Shown here piece by piece: positions 45,298-54,162 of a stretch of DNA of 64,000 nt. The DNA comes from Fluoribacter dumoffii NY 23 (GTDB taxonomy: Bacteria > Pseudomonadota > Gammaproteobacteria > Legionellales > Legionellaceae), in assembly GCF_000236165.1 (NCBI RefSeq), contig NZ_CM001373.1, positions 2,840,054-2,904,053 on the forward strand. The letters are read 5' to 3'. The position numbers were made by a program, and so were the translations under genes. Numbering within the stretch: the first letter of the stretch is position 1; each line of letters opens with the position of its first letter. Under the pieces are notes generated by a model. The model had not been told where the DNA came from. It ran no database searches and saw only the letters and a list, made by a program, of their open reading frames with translations.

Positions 45298-46346
45298 ATT
45301 TGCAATTAATCATCCAAAAAATCTGCGATAAGTTGTTTTCCAAATACAAGATTATTGGATTATTTGCCCTCATCCTTACAGCGTTCAGTATTTATTTTCT
45401 ATTTTATTCACCGGTAAAAAACGCCCCCCCTTCGCCTGCCAAAATAGTTGAAGTAGTGGTGCTAAAACCTTCCACTATTGAAAAAACCATACGCCTTATA
45501 GGTACCGTACGTCCAAAACATGCCACAGTTCTTGTTGCAAAAGGGTCTGGGATGCTTGATATCCTCATGAGCTCAGGGGAACCCGTTAAAAAAGGGGATT
45601 TAATTGCGAAAATAACCAATCCAGACATTGAGCGAAGTTATAAGCTTTCCAAAGAAACAGAAGAACTGGAAAATACTCAATACAAACGCCTCCAAAGTTT
45701 GCAAAAAACAGGCTTTGTCAGTGCAAGGGAAGTAGAAGAGAAAAAAAGAATCTGGATCGATTCTCAAAAAGAGAAAGCCAGAACTAAAATAGAGCTGAAA
45801 AATATGCGTTTTTATGCTCCTTTCGATGGCGTCATTGGGGCCTTTAAAATTAAAGAAGGAGCACAAGTTACAGAAGGTGTTCCTGTTGTTACTATTTACG
45901 ATCCGAATTCATTAACCGTAGAAATCGATATACCTTGTACAAATAATCACTCGATCAAAGAACATCAACCCATCTATATTTTTGACCGGGTTTATCATCT
46001 GAATCATGTTCAGAAAATGATAGATGATGAAACGCATATGTGCCCTGCGGATGTTGATATTCAATGTCCTCATTGCCTCATAGGTGCCAGCATATCCAGT
46101 CAGCTTGTCATAAATAAGAAAACAGGGACGCTGGTCATTCCCACCCAGGCTTTATTCCTCAAACAAGGTAAAACCCATGTTTATAAAGTAATTGATAAAA
46201 AAATAGAACTGGTTAAAGTCAAAACAGGAATACAGGAAAAAGATAACGTAGAAATAACTTCAGGATTAAAATCCGGGGACCAAATAGTAAGTAAAAACCC
46301 TGAACGATTATATCCTGGGCTGGAAGTCTCAATTTTTAAGGATTAG
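45294..46346 (+). CDS. RND efflux periplasmic adaptor (HlyD/AcrA family)
   Basis: Membrane fusion protein linking an inner-membrane RND pump to an outer-membrane channel. From GTG at 45294 the product has 350 residues: a cytoplasmic N terminus, one membrane segment (about 20-40), a lipoyl/barrel-sandwich domain split by a helical hairpin (about 105-170), and a beta-barrel. The GTG overlaps the hemH TGA and has a GGGAG ribosome site inside hemH, so it is translationally coupled. An odd feature is a Cys cluster (MCPADVDIQCPHC, about residues 249-261) that is not usual in this family. Confidence 0.9.
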   Translation: MNLQLIIQKICDKLFSKYKIIGLFALILTAFSIYFLFYSPVKNAPPSPAKIVEVVVLKPSTIEKTIRLIGTVRPKHATVLVAKGSGMLDILMSSGEPVKKGDLIAKITNPDIERSYKLSKETEELENTQYKRLQSLQKTGFVSAREVEEKKRIWIDSQKEKARTKIELKNMRFYAPFDGVIGAFKIKEGAQVTEGVPVVTIYDPNSLTVEIDIPCTNNHSIKEHQPIYIFDRVYHLNHVQKMIDDETHMCPADVDIQCPHCLIGASISSQLVINKKTGTLVIPTQALFLKQGKTHVYKVIDKKIELVKVKTGIQEKDNVEITSGLKSGDQIVSKNPERLYPGLEVSIFKD

Positions 46347-46356
46347 TCATCCAGTT

Positions 46357-49300
46357 ATGAAATTTACAAGCTATTTTTTAAAACATCCGGTAATTGCAAT
46401 TATATTAAATTGCATGATTCTTTTTTTGGGAATTTTGTGTTTCCACTCTCTACCTTTGAGGGAGTATCCGGACATCAGTTTTCCTACTATTACAGTAAAT
46501 ACCCATTACCCCAATGCCAGCCCCGAATTGGTGGAGTCCGTAGTAACTAATGTTTTGGAAGATCAACTTGCTGGTGTGGAAGGGTTGGAACTCATGACTT
46601 CACGGTCGAATACGGGAAGCTCATCCATTACCTTACGCTTTCGTCCAGGAACATCCATGGAAAAAGCTTTGAATGCCGCACATGAGGCAGCACGACTTGC
46701 CCAACTCCCTGCAGCAGTAAAAGCTCCCGTAATTGAACGCCAAAGACAAGCAGACGGCCTCCCTTTTATAGGAATCGCTTTGGAGTCCTCTTCCCTGGAT
46801 TTTGGAGAATTGACGCATTATGCCAATTTGAACCTGAAAAATGTTTTCCGTAGCCTAAAAGGCGTTTCCTCTGTCGAAGTATGGGGACAACCTTATACTT
46901 TCTCCATTCGTCTGGATCAAAAAAAACTGTACGCCTTTGGTATTAATGTCGACGAAGTTGCGCAAGCAATAGCCAATAATCGCTTATCTCTTCCTGCAGG
47001 TAATTATCAAAACAAAATTCCTACAACTCTCGATTTTGAATTAAAAACCCGAGAGGATTACGAAAATTTAATCATTAAAACTCAAAATTCGCATCCTGTT
47101 TTTCTTAAATCATTAGCTAATATTCAATTAACCACAGATAACAACCAGTTTCGAGTCAAAGTCAACGGTCATTCAGGTTTAGTCCTTTCCATAAATCGTA
47201 CCTCGGATGCGAATCCGATTGACGTATCGCAAAGCGTCCGCAAAGAATTGGCTGCATTGAAAAAAAGTATGCCCGATGATCTTAAGACGCGAATTATCAT
47301 TGATCAGTCCGAATTCATTAAGGCCTCATTAAAAAACATCCAATCGTCTATTCTTGAATCTATTTTCCTGGTATTAGTCATTATTTTTATTTTTTTGCGC
47401 AACGTGCGGGCCACCATAATCCCCTTGATTGCAATCCCGATTTCACTTTTTGGTTCCTTACTCTTTTTGAAAATTGCAGGTTTCACCGTCAACCAAATGA
47501 CGTTGCTTGCGATGGTATTGGCTGTTGGATTGGTTGTTGATGACGCCATTATTGTCCTTGAAAATATATGGCGGCATATCGAAGAAGGTTTATCCCCCAT
47601 GGAGGCAGCTTTAAAAGGATCGCGGCAGATTGGTTTTGCTATTGTCGCCATGACCCTCACCCTAACAAGCGTTTATGCTCCTATTGCGTTGATTGAAGGA
47701 ATGATTGGGCAGTTGTTCATCGAATTTGCCATTGCCCTGGCAGGAAGTGTAATCATCTCGGGAGTAGTCGCCCTCACCCTTTCCCCTTTAATGTGTGCAA
47801 TGTTCCTGCACAAAAACACGCATCATTTATGGCCTTTTATAGACAGGTTCTTAAGCGGACTTGCCCAATCCTATTATCAATTATTGAGCCTTATCATTTA
47901 TCGAAAAAAAACGGTGCTTTTAATCGTTCTTGTATCCCTGGGGTCAAGTATAGTTTTTTATAAAATAATGCCGGGGGAAACAGCTCCCAAAGAAGATCGC
48001 AGCTTGATTGGTATTTATACCCCTCCCCTATCCGGCGAAAATCTGGATACTTTAGAGGTCACTACTAAAGGCATACAAAAAGCGGTAGGTAAAATTCCTG
48101 AGGCGAAAAATACATTAGTATTTCTAGGAAATTGGGGAAGCAGCATTGTCATGCCATTAAAACCCCACCAACAAAGAAATCGTTCCGCAGAGCAGATTGT
48201 GAACTCGTTAAAACCTAAAACCTCCCAATTACCCTCAGTTGATGCTTCAGTCTGGAGCTGGGATTCCGGTTTACCTGGGGTAGAAGATGCCCGTAACAAC
48301 TCGGAATTAGAACTGGTTCTATCGACTACTGAAAATTTTAGACAGTTATTTGATGCTATTGAGCATCTAAAAAAAGTGTTGGATCAATCGAAGCAATTTG
48401 CCTCCACTCGTTATGACTTACGCCTCGACTCTATGGGATATTCGGTAAATATTGATAAAAATGCCTTGGCTGAGCTCGGCTTGAGCCCTGCACAACTGGC
48501 CAAAACTGTAGAGGTTTTTTTTAGTGGGGATAAATCCATGTCCTTTCAAAAAGATGGTGTGACCTATAATCTGACACTGGAAGGTTCGTCAAAACCCTGG
48601 ACTTTAGATGAGCTTTATCTTACCACCCCTTCTGGTAAACGCGTTTCTTTAGGTGCAGTAGCTCAAATGAAAAGACGTGCTCAACCTACGGCATTAGAAC
48701 ATGTCAATCAAATGCGTTCGACTACTTTATATGCTCAATTACCTGAACAGCTCTCCTTTAAAAAAGGGATGGATAAACTGATGGAATTGGCGAAAAACAA
48801 CCTGCCTCCTCAATATAAATTAACATGGTCAGGAGCCGCCAAAGCCTATAATGAATCGTCCCACACCATGATTTTGCTATTTGCTTTATCCATACTCTTT
48901 ATTTACGCCATTCTTGCTGCACAATTTGAGGATTTTATTTATCCATTCATTATTTTGTTCACCGTGCCTCTAGCGTGTTTTGGTGCTTTAGCGTTGGCCT
49001 ATTTATCGGGGCAATCTCTAAACATATTTACTCAAATAGGACTGGTCACTTTAGTAGGGTTGATTAGTAAACACGGCATCTTAATTGTAGAGTTCGCCAA
49101 TCAACTGCAAAAAGAAGGCTTCCCTTTAATAGACGCGATCAAAAAATCATGCTCGTTAAGACTACGTCCTATCTTAATGACTACAGGAGCTATGGTTTTT
49201 GGCGCTATCCCCTTAGTCCTCTCCCATGATGCTGGGGCCGAGGCTCGACAAGCCATAGGGACAGTACTTATCGGCGGCTTGTGCATCGGTACCTTATTTA

Positions 49301-49365
49301 CTTTATTTGTACTTCCGACTGTTTATTTCCTGATCTCCAAACTAGTAAAAAAGACTGGCCATTAA
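46357..49365 (+). CDS. RND-family efflux transporter
   Basis: Proton-driven multidrug exporter of the HAE-1/AcrB class, 1002 residues. It has twelve membrane segments in two halves and two large periplasmic loops. The N-terminal LREYPDISFPTITVNTHYP is typical, and GLVVDDAIIVLENIWR (about residues 390-405) carries the paired Asp of the proton relay. The C-terminal half has the mirrored GLVTLVGLISKHGILIVEFAN. It starts ten bases after the adaptor gene. No TolC-like gene is in the window, so the outer-membrane partner is encoded elsewhere. Confidence 0.95.
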   Translation: MKFTSYFLKHPVIAIILNCMILFLGILCFHSLPLREYPDISFPTITVNTHYPNASPELVESVVTNVLEDQLAGVEGLELMTSRSNTGSSSITLRFRPGTSMEKALNAAHEAARLAQLPAAVKAPVIERQRQADGLPFIGIALESSSLDFGELTHYANLNLKNVFRSLKGVSSVEVWGQPYTFSIRLDQKKLYAFGINVDEVAQAIANNRLSLPAGNYQNKIPTTLDFELKTREDYENLIIKTQNSHPVFLKSLANIQLTTDNNQFRVKVNGHSGLVLSINRTSDANPIDVSQSVRKELAALKKSMPDDLKTRIIIDQSEFIKASLKNIQSSILESIFLVLVIIFIFLRNVRATIIPLIAIPISLFGSLLFLKIAGFTVNQMTLLAMVLAVGLVVDDAIIVLENIWRHIEEGLSPMEAALKGSRQIGFAIVAMTLTLTSVYAPIALIEGMIGQLFIEFAIALAGSVIISGVVALTLSPLMCAMFLHKNTHHLWPFIDRFLSGLAQSYYQLLSLIIYRKKTVLLIVLVSLGSSIVFYKIMPGETAPKEDRSLIGIYTPPLSGENLDTLEVTTKGIQKAVGKIPEAKNTLVFLGNWGSSIVMPLKPHQQRNRSAEQIVNSLKPKTSQLPSVDASVWSWDSGLPGVEDARNNSELELVLSTTENFRQLFDAIEHLKKVLDQSKQFASTRYDLRLDSMGYSVNIDKNALAELGLSPAQLAKTVEVFFSGDKSMSFQKDGVTYNLTLEGSSKPWTLDELYLTTPSGKRVSLGAVAQMKRRAQPTALEHVNQMRSTTLYAQLPEQLSFKKGMDKLMELAKNNLPPQYKLTWSGAAKAYNESSHTMILLFALSILFIYAILAAQFEDFIYPFIILFTVPLACFGALALAYLSGQSLNIFTQIGLVTLVGLISKHGILIVEFANQLQKEGFPLIDAIKKSCSLRLRPILMTTGAMVFGAIPLVLSHDAGAEARQAIGTVLIGGLCIGTLFTLFVLPTVYFLISKLVKKTGH

Positions 49366-49516
49366 TCCAAATAGCTCCTCTTGCCTGCAAATCAGGGCAT
49401 AACCTCACACCGCAACAGCCGCACCTGTTAACCGATTAATGGGCTCTTGAATTTCCCTATACTTGCTCGGTTAATTTAATGTACTATGAAAACCGTTCGG
49501 CTTTTTAAAGGAGATT

Positions 49517-50815
49517 ATGTTGAAAAGGATATGTTTTTTAATGATTTTTTTGGTTTCTCAAGCTACAGGTTCTGTGTTTAGCACCGAAGACGTCCAAAAA
49601 CTGAGACAGAATTTTTTTGCCAACATTCACACCAATGGAGCCATAGTTGCTGCTCCCTCCAAACAAAATCCAGATTATTATTATGATTGGATTCGTGACT
49701 CGGCAATTGCGATGGGGTTAATTGAGAGCTGGTACGAACACTCCCATGCATTTACCTACAAAGAACGATTATTGACTTACGTTTCTTGGACTCGAAAGCT
49801 TCAACATCAATATGATTCCATACCCGGACAAGATATTTTAGGAGAGCCGAAGTTTTATATTGATGGCTATCCTTTTGAGGGGCCTTGGGGTAGACCTCAA
49901 AATGACGGTCCTGCTTTAAGGGCATCGGTATTGATTCGTTTTGCACAACTGTTATTGGATGAAAATGAAGTGGAGTATGTGCGCTCTAATCTCTATGATA
50001 AAAATCTGGATCCGGATTCAATGGGTGTGATTAAAATGGATTTGGAATACACCGCCCATCACTGGTCTGATAAAAACTATGATCTTTGGGAGGAGGTACT
50101 CGGGCATCACTTCTTCACTGCCATGGTACAACAAAAAGCGCTCCAGGAGGGTGCAGCCCTTGCCCGCAGACTTAATGACAACGAAGCTGCCATATATTAT
50201 GAACAGCAAGCCAAGTTAATCAAAACCCGACTAAACCAGCATTTGGATTCCGCTCATAAAACAATTCAGGCAACCCTTTTACCCCATCCTGGACCCCGGA
50301 AAACTTTAGAACTTGATTCATCCATTATTTTGGGTGTTTTATTGAACTTACAAGCAGATGGCGATTTCTCCCCAAGCAGCTTTTATGTCAAAAACACTGT
50401 CCAGGCTTTATATGAGCAATTCAATTCAATGTTTCCCATTAATAAGAACCATGTTGGTGAAATTTTATTTGGGCGATATCCCGGGGACACTTACGATGGC
50501 CATCAAACGAACAGCATAGGAAACCCCTGGTTTATTTTAACCGCCACAATGGCTGAATATTATTATACGCTTGCCGATAATTTGCCTTGGGCAAAACACA
50601 CAGAAATCGCCAAACACATACAAAGTGGAGATAATTACCTGAAGCTTATAAAAAAATATGCTCCTAACATGAAACTAAGTGAACAAATTAATTTAAATAC
50701 CGGCATTCAACAAGGAGCTCCATCACTTACCTGGAGTTATGTAGCTGTTTTACGCGCTATTGAGTTAAGAGAAAAACTAACAAGCAAATTCCAACAGCTG
50801 GAAGTAGCCGCTTGA
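49517..50815 (+). CDS. gamA: Secreted glucoamylase (GH15), GamA-like
   Basis: Exo-acting alpha-1,4-glucosidase releasing glucose from starch and glycogen. The 432-residue product has a signal peptide (about 1-18), the GH15 segments YYYDWIRDSAIAM, GRPQNDGPALRA and KNYDLWEEVLGHHFFTA (catalytic acid Glu region), and QTNSIGNPWFILTATMAEYYY near the C terminus. L. pneumophila GamA is a type II-secreted glucoamylase encoded beside the Entner-Doudoroff genes, as here. Length and synteny support orthology. AAAGGAG ribosome site. Confidence 0.92.
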   Translation: MLKRICFLMIFLVSQATGSVFSTEDVQKLRQNFFANIHTNGAIVAAPSKQNPDYYYDWIRDSAIAMGLIESWYEHSHAFTYKERLLTYVSWTRKLQHQYDSIPGQDILGEPKFYIDGYPFEGPWGRPQNDGPALRASVLIRFAQLLLDENEVEYVRSNLYDKNLDPDSMGVIKMDLEYTAHHWSDKNYDLWEEVLGHHFFTAMVQQKALQEGAALARRLNDNEAAIYYEQQAKLIKTRLNQHLDSAHKTIQATLLPHPGPRKTLELDSSIILGVLLNLQADGDFSPSSFYVKNTVQALYEQFNSMFPINKNHVGEILFGRYPGDTYDGHQTNSIGNPWFILTATMAEYYYTLADNLPWAKHTEIAKHIQSGDNYLKLIKKYAPNMKLSEQINLNTGIQQGAPSLTWSYVAVLRAIELREKLTSKFQQLEVAA

Positions 50816-50827
50816 TAATCCATGAGC

Positions 50828-50859
50828 GCTAGCCAGCTTGTAGTTTACTTCTGGCTAGC
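50828..50859 (+). terminator. Terminator between gamA and the sugar porter gene
   Basis: A perfect 9-bp stem (GCTAGCCAG at 50828-50836 with CTGGCTAGC at 50851-50859), a 14-base loop and a TCTTT tail, between convergent genes. Confidence 0.6.
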
Positions 50860-50907
50860 TCTTTAAAAAAGCTTTTCCCGCGAATCAATTCACCTTAAAA
50901 AACCCGT

Positions 50908-52326
50908 TTAGGCAGAAGGGAGATAAGAGGGTTCTTTTTTCCCAATCTCTTCTGGGGAAGCTATCACTTTACGTCCTAGCAAGCGTAAGGGCTTACCTGA
51001 AACGATATAGTTTTCAATTTGTTCCAAACTGATATTTTTGGTTTCAGGCATATAAAAGTAGGTATAAATTAGCCCTAAAATACAAATCCCTGCATACAAT
51101 ACAAAGGTATATTCAATCCCCATCATTTTTTCCAAAAGAGGAAAACTAAAAATGACCAGGGTATTAAAAGTCCAATTACTCATGGCAGAAAAACCCATAC
51201 CCGCGCCGCGCACATGTAAAGGGAATATTTCTGCCATCGCAATATGAGGTATTGGCCCTACACTCACTGCAAAGGAAATAATATAAAGAATAAGGCAGGC
51301 AACTGACAAAAAAGGCAGCCAAATAACCTGATTGACGGAAAAGAAGCATAAAGCGAGCAAACTGACACACATGCCTGTAAAACCAAATAACAGCAGTTTG
51401 CGGCGACCTATTTTATCAACGGTAAGCATCGCAATGATGGTAACCAGTAAATTAACCAAACCAATCCCAATGGTCGCCAATATTTGACCGGTTATGCTAT
51501 TCATACCCAAATTTTTAAAAATTTCAGGCGCAAAATAGATTACCACGTTAATTCCGCTCAATTGCTGTAAACAAAAAAGCATGGTCCCTAACAACAAAAC
51601 AGGCAGTAGTGGACTTTTAAATAACAACAACCAACTTCCCTTTTGAGGCTCATTGGCTAATGTCATTTCGATAGCTGTTAACTCATGCTCAATAGAGGAA
51701 TTTTTACGCAATTTTTTCAAGGCGTTGGCTGCTGCATCACGGCGCCCCACACTGCATAACCATCTCGGAGATTCGGGCATAAGTAAAATTCCGATGCACA
51801 ACACCAAGGCTGGAAAGGCACTGGATGCAAACATGGCACGCCAGTCATGATTTTCAAGAAACAGGTAATTGACTGAATAGGAACAAACAATGCCTACAGT
51901 CATCGCTAGTTGATAAATGGCGACTACTGCCCCTCTTGTCTCATAAGTTGCTGTTTCAGCCAGGTATAAAGGCGCCATTACAGAAGCCATTCCGATTGCC
52001 AAACCCAAAATTAATCGTGAGATAATAAGAACGGAAATAGAGTCCGCAAATCCTGCCCCCAATGCACCCCAAAAGAACAACAAACCGGCAAAAGATAACA
52101 AGGTACGGCGACCAAAACGTTTAACCCCTTTTGATGCCGTAATTGCACCAATCAGCATAGAACCAAATAAGGCACCAAAGGGTAGGGCCGAAGCCATAAC
52201 ACCAATATGCGTTGCGTTTAATCCAAAATGATTTTTAACCAACTCTAATGAGCCGGCGATGATTCCCTCATCATAACCAAACAAAAATCCCGCAACCGAA
52301 CCAATAATTGCAACAACCCATGTCAT
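50908..52326 (-). CDS. Sugar:proton symporter (MFS sugar porter family)
   Basis: Inner-membrane glucose or hexose importer of 472 residues with twelve membrane segments. Family motifs: GFLFGYDEGIIAGS (start), FGRRTLL (loop 2-3), PESPRWL (end of helix 6), GRRKLLLFG (loop 8-9) and PETKN (C terminus). The XylE/GLUT-like pattern QQLSGINVVIYFAPEIF holds sugar-binding Gln and Asn. It is the distal gene of the zwf-pgl-edd-glk-eda operon, which argues for glucose as substrate. Confidence 0.93.
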   Translation of the reverse strand: MTWVVAIIGSVAGFLFGYDEGIIAGSLELVKNHFGLNATHIGVMASALPFGALFGSMLIGAITASKGVKRFGRRTLLSFAGLLFFWGALGAGFADSISVLIISRLILGLAIGMASVMAPLYLAETATYETRGAVVAIYQLAMTVGIVCSYSVNYLFLENHDWRAMFASSAFPALVLCIGILLMPESPRWLCSVGRRDAAANALKKLRKNSSIEHELTAIEMTLANEPQKGSWLLLFKSPLLPVLLLGTMLFCLQQLSGINVVIYFAPEIFKNLGMNSITGQILATIGIGLVNLLVTIIAMLTVDKIGRRKLLLFGFTGMCVSLLALCFFSVNQVIWLPFLSVACLILYIISFAVSVGPIPHIAMAEIFPLHVRGAGMGFSAMSNWTFNTLVIFSFPLLEKMMGIEYTFVLYAGICILGLIYTYFYMPETKNISLEQIENYIVSGKPLRLLGRKVIASPEEIGKKEPSYLPSA

Positions 52327-52390
52327 ATTTCACTCCTTGAATTGATGACGCTCAAATTCGGCCAAAACGAACTTTCTTATTCGAAACAGG

Positions 52391-53044
52391 CTAATCCCAT
52401 CCTCTAACGCTTTGGCGTGCAGCAAAAGATAAATCAGTGATTAAGGACCAATTGCCTTTTTTAGTTGCTTCTTCAGGAACTATCCAGGAACCGCCAACGC
52501 ATGACACGTTAGGCAGTGCCAGGTATTCTCCAAAATTTCCCTCATTAATTCCACCTGTAGGACAAAACCTTGCTTGTGGGAATGGACCATAAATCGCCCG
52601 CAACATATTACTCCCTCCAGCAACTGTGGCGGGGAAAAACTTAAAATGGGTGTATCCCAAAACCAATCCATCCATTAATTCGGAAATACTTGATATGCCC
52701 GGGATCAGTGGAATACTGGAATCGCATCCGGCAAGTAATAAGTCCTGGGTTTTTCCAGGGCTTAGCGCGAATTTTGCACCCAAACTCTCTACCTGTTTTA
52801 ATTGTTGGGGTGTGATTACTGTACCAGCACCAATTAAAGCTTCAGGGAAGGTATCTGCAAGTAACTTAATCGCATCTAAAGCGACTGGTGTTCGCAATGC
52901 AACTTCAATGATATGAATACCGCCCGCAAATAAAGCTGTAGCTAAAGGCACAGCATGATCTATTTCTTTAATTACAACCACCGGGATTACTGGTGATGTA
53001 CAGAATATTATCTCCGGTTGCACCTTCCAATTTGGAAACGACAT
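52391..53044 (-). CDS. eda: KDPG/KHG aldolase
   Basis: Cleaves 2-keto-3-deoxy-6-phosphogluconate to pyruvate and glyceraldehyde 3-phosphate, the last Entner-Doudoroff step. The 217 residues show the catalytic Glu in IIEVALRT, GAGTVI, and the Schiff-base Lys in YTHFKFFPA. The ATG at 53044 has an AAGGAGAGG ribosome site; a TTG at 53083 is unlikely. A 140-base gap to glk and a candidate promoter suggest some independent expression. Confidence 0.95.
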   Translation of the reverse strand: MSFPNWKVQPEIIFCTSPVIPVVVIKEIDHAVPLATALFAGGIHIIEVALRTPVALDAIKLLADTFPEALIGAGTVITPQQLKQVESLGAKFALSPGKTQDLLLAGCDSSIPLIPGISSISELMDGLVLGYTHFKFFPATVAGGSNMLRAIYGPFPQARFCPTGGINEGNFGEYLALPNVSCVGGSWIVPEEATKKGNWSLITDLSFAARQSVRGWD

Positions 53045-53071
53045 GAGCCTCTCCTTAGTCGACTTTAGTCT

Positions 53072-53101
53072 ATAATAAAGCAACAGTTAACTTGGGATCA
53101 A
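53072..53101 (-). promoter_or_regulatory. Candidate internal promoter before eda
   Basis: On the minus strand TTGATC (53101-53096) and TATTAT (53077-53072) are 18 bases apart, about 28 bases before the eda ATG. Matches to consensus are partial. Confidence 0.35.
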
Positions 53102-53184
53102 AAGACAATGCACCCAAAGTAACTTTCATTTTAGAGAACTCTTTAATCCACAAAGAAAAGAGCTCCCCTATTTAACCTATCTAT

Positions 53185-54162
53185 TTACTCAGTCCAGGAT
53201 TGTTTTAAATAAACCGCAGCGCCCAACATACCTGGTTGTTCGGCAGTGATGACATAGGTCGGAATTTCTGCATTAAAATCACTAAAACGACCTTTATCTT
53301 CAAAACGAGATCGGAACTCACTTTCAGGTAACAATGACATTAATCGTGGCACAATACCACCGGCAATATAAACACCTCCAAAAGCCGCTACCATTAATGC
53401 CAAATCCCCGGCATAAGAACCTAAAATAGCAAAAAATTGTGCCACCGCTGCTTTCGCAATAGTGCATTGCTGTGATAAAGCCAAGGTAATAATTTCTGAG
53501 GCGGGAATGGGAGGCTTTTCTTGTTCATGTAAAGCTGCCAGGGCTTGATATAAATTTTCCAGACCATGACCTGATAACAAGCGTTCATAGGATACATGAG
53601 CATATTTTTTTTTCAAATAACAATAAATAAACCATTCCTGCTCTGTTTTTGCTCCCCAACTGATGTGTCCCCCTTCTCCGGCATGAGCTGAGTATTCTTT
53701 GTGATTGGCGAAAAGAAATGCAACTCCTAACCCTGTTCCAGCGCCTAAAACCACTCTTGTCCCATTAGGGTCGGCATATCCTCTTCCAATGTGTACCACT
53801 TGCTGTTCCGATAAAACGGGGAGGCTCATTGCAATGGCATTAAAATCATTCAAAATCTGCAGCTTTGTCAGACCCAGCCTGTGTTTTAATTCGCTGATGG
53901 AAAAACGCCAATGGGCATTGGTCATACAGACCACATCACCAAGAATTGGACAAGCAATTGCGAGCGCAACTTGCCTGATTTCTTCCAATTTGTGTTGCTC
54001 TTTATAAGCTAATAATACCGATTCCAGGGTGTTATAGGCGGCGCATGAATAAATTTCAATTTTATCCATCACCAAATTTTCTAAATTGACTCGGCTAAAG
54101 CGTGCAAAAGTCCCGCCAATGTCAGCAACGATTGCATACGATTTTAAACCCTCATTACTCAT
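53185..54162 (-). CDS. glk: Glucokinase
   Basis: Phosphorylates glucose to glucose 6-phosphate. The 325-residue product is of the E. coli Glk family: VADIGGTFARFSRV (phosphate 1), LQILNDFNAIAMSL, VVLGAGTGLGVAF (phosphate 2), AGEGGHISWGA (sugar site) and VYIAGGIVPR (adenosine site). Its ATG overlaps the end of edd by eight bases, so the two are coupled. Confidence 0.95.
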   Translation of the reverse strand: MSNEGLKSYAIVADIGGTFARFSRVNLENLVMDKIEIYSCAAYNTLESVLLAYKEQHKLEEIRQVALAIACPILGDVVCMTNAHWRFSISELKHRLGLTKLQILNDFNAIAMSLPVLSEQQVVHIGRGYADPNGTRVVLGAGTGLGVAFLFANHKEYSAHAGEGGHISWGAKTEQEWFIYCYLKKKYAHVSYERLLSGHGLENLYQALAALHEQEKPPIPASEIITLALSQQCTIAKAAVAQFFAILGSYAGDLALMVAAFGGVYIAGGIVPRLMSLLPESEFRSRFEDKGRFSDFNAEIPTYVITAEQPGMLGAAVYLKQSWTE

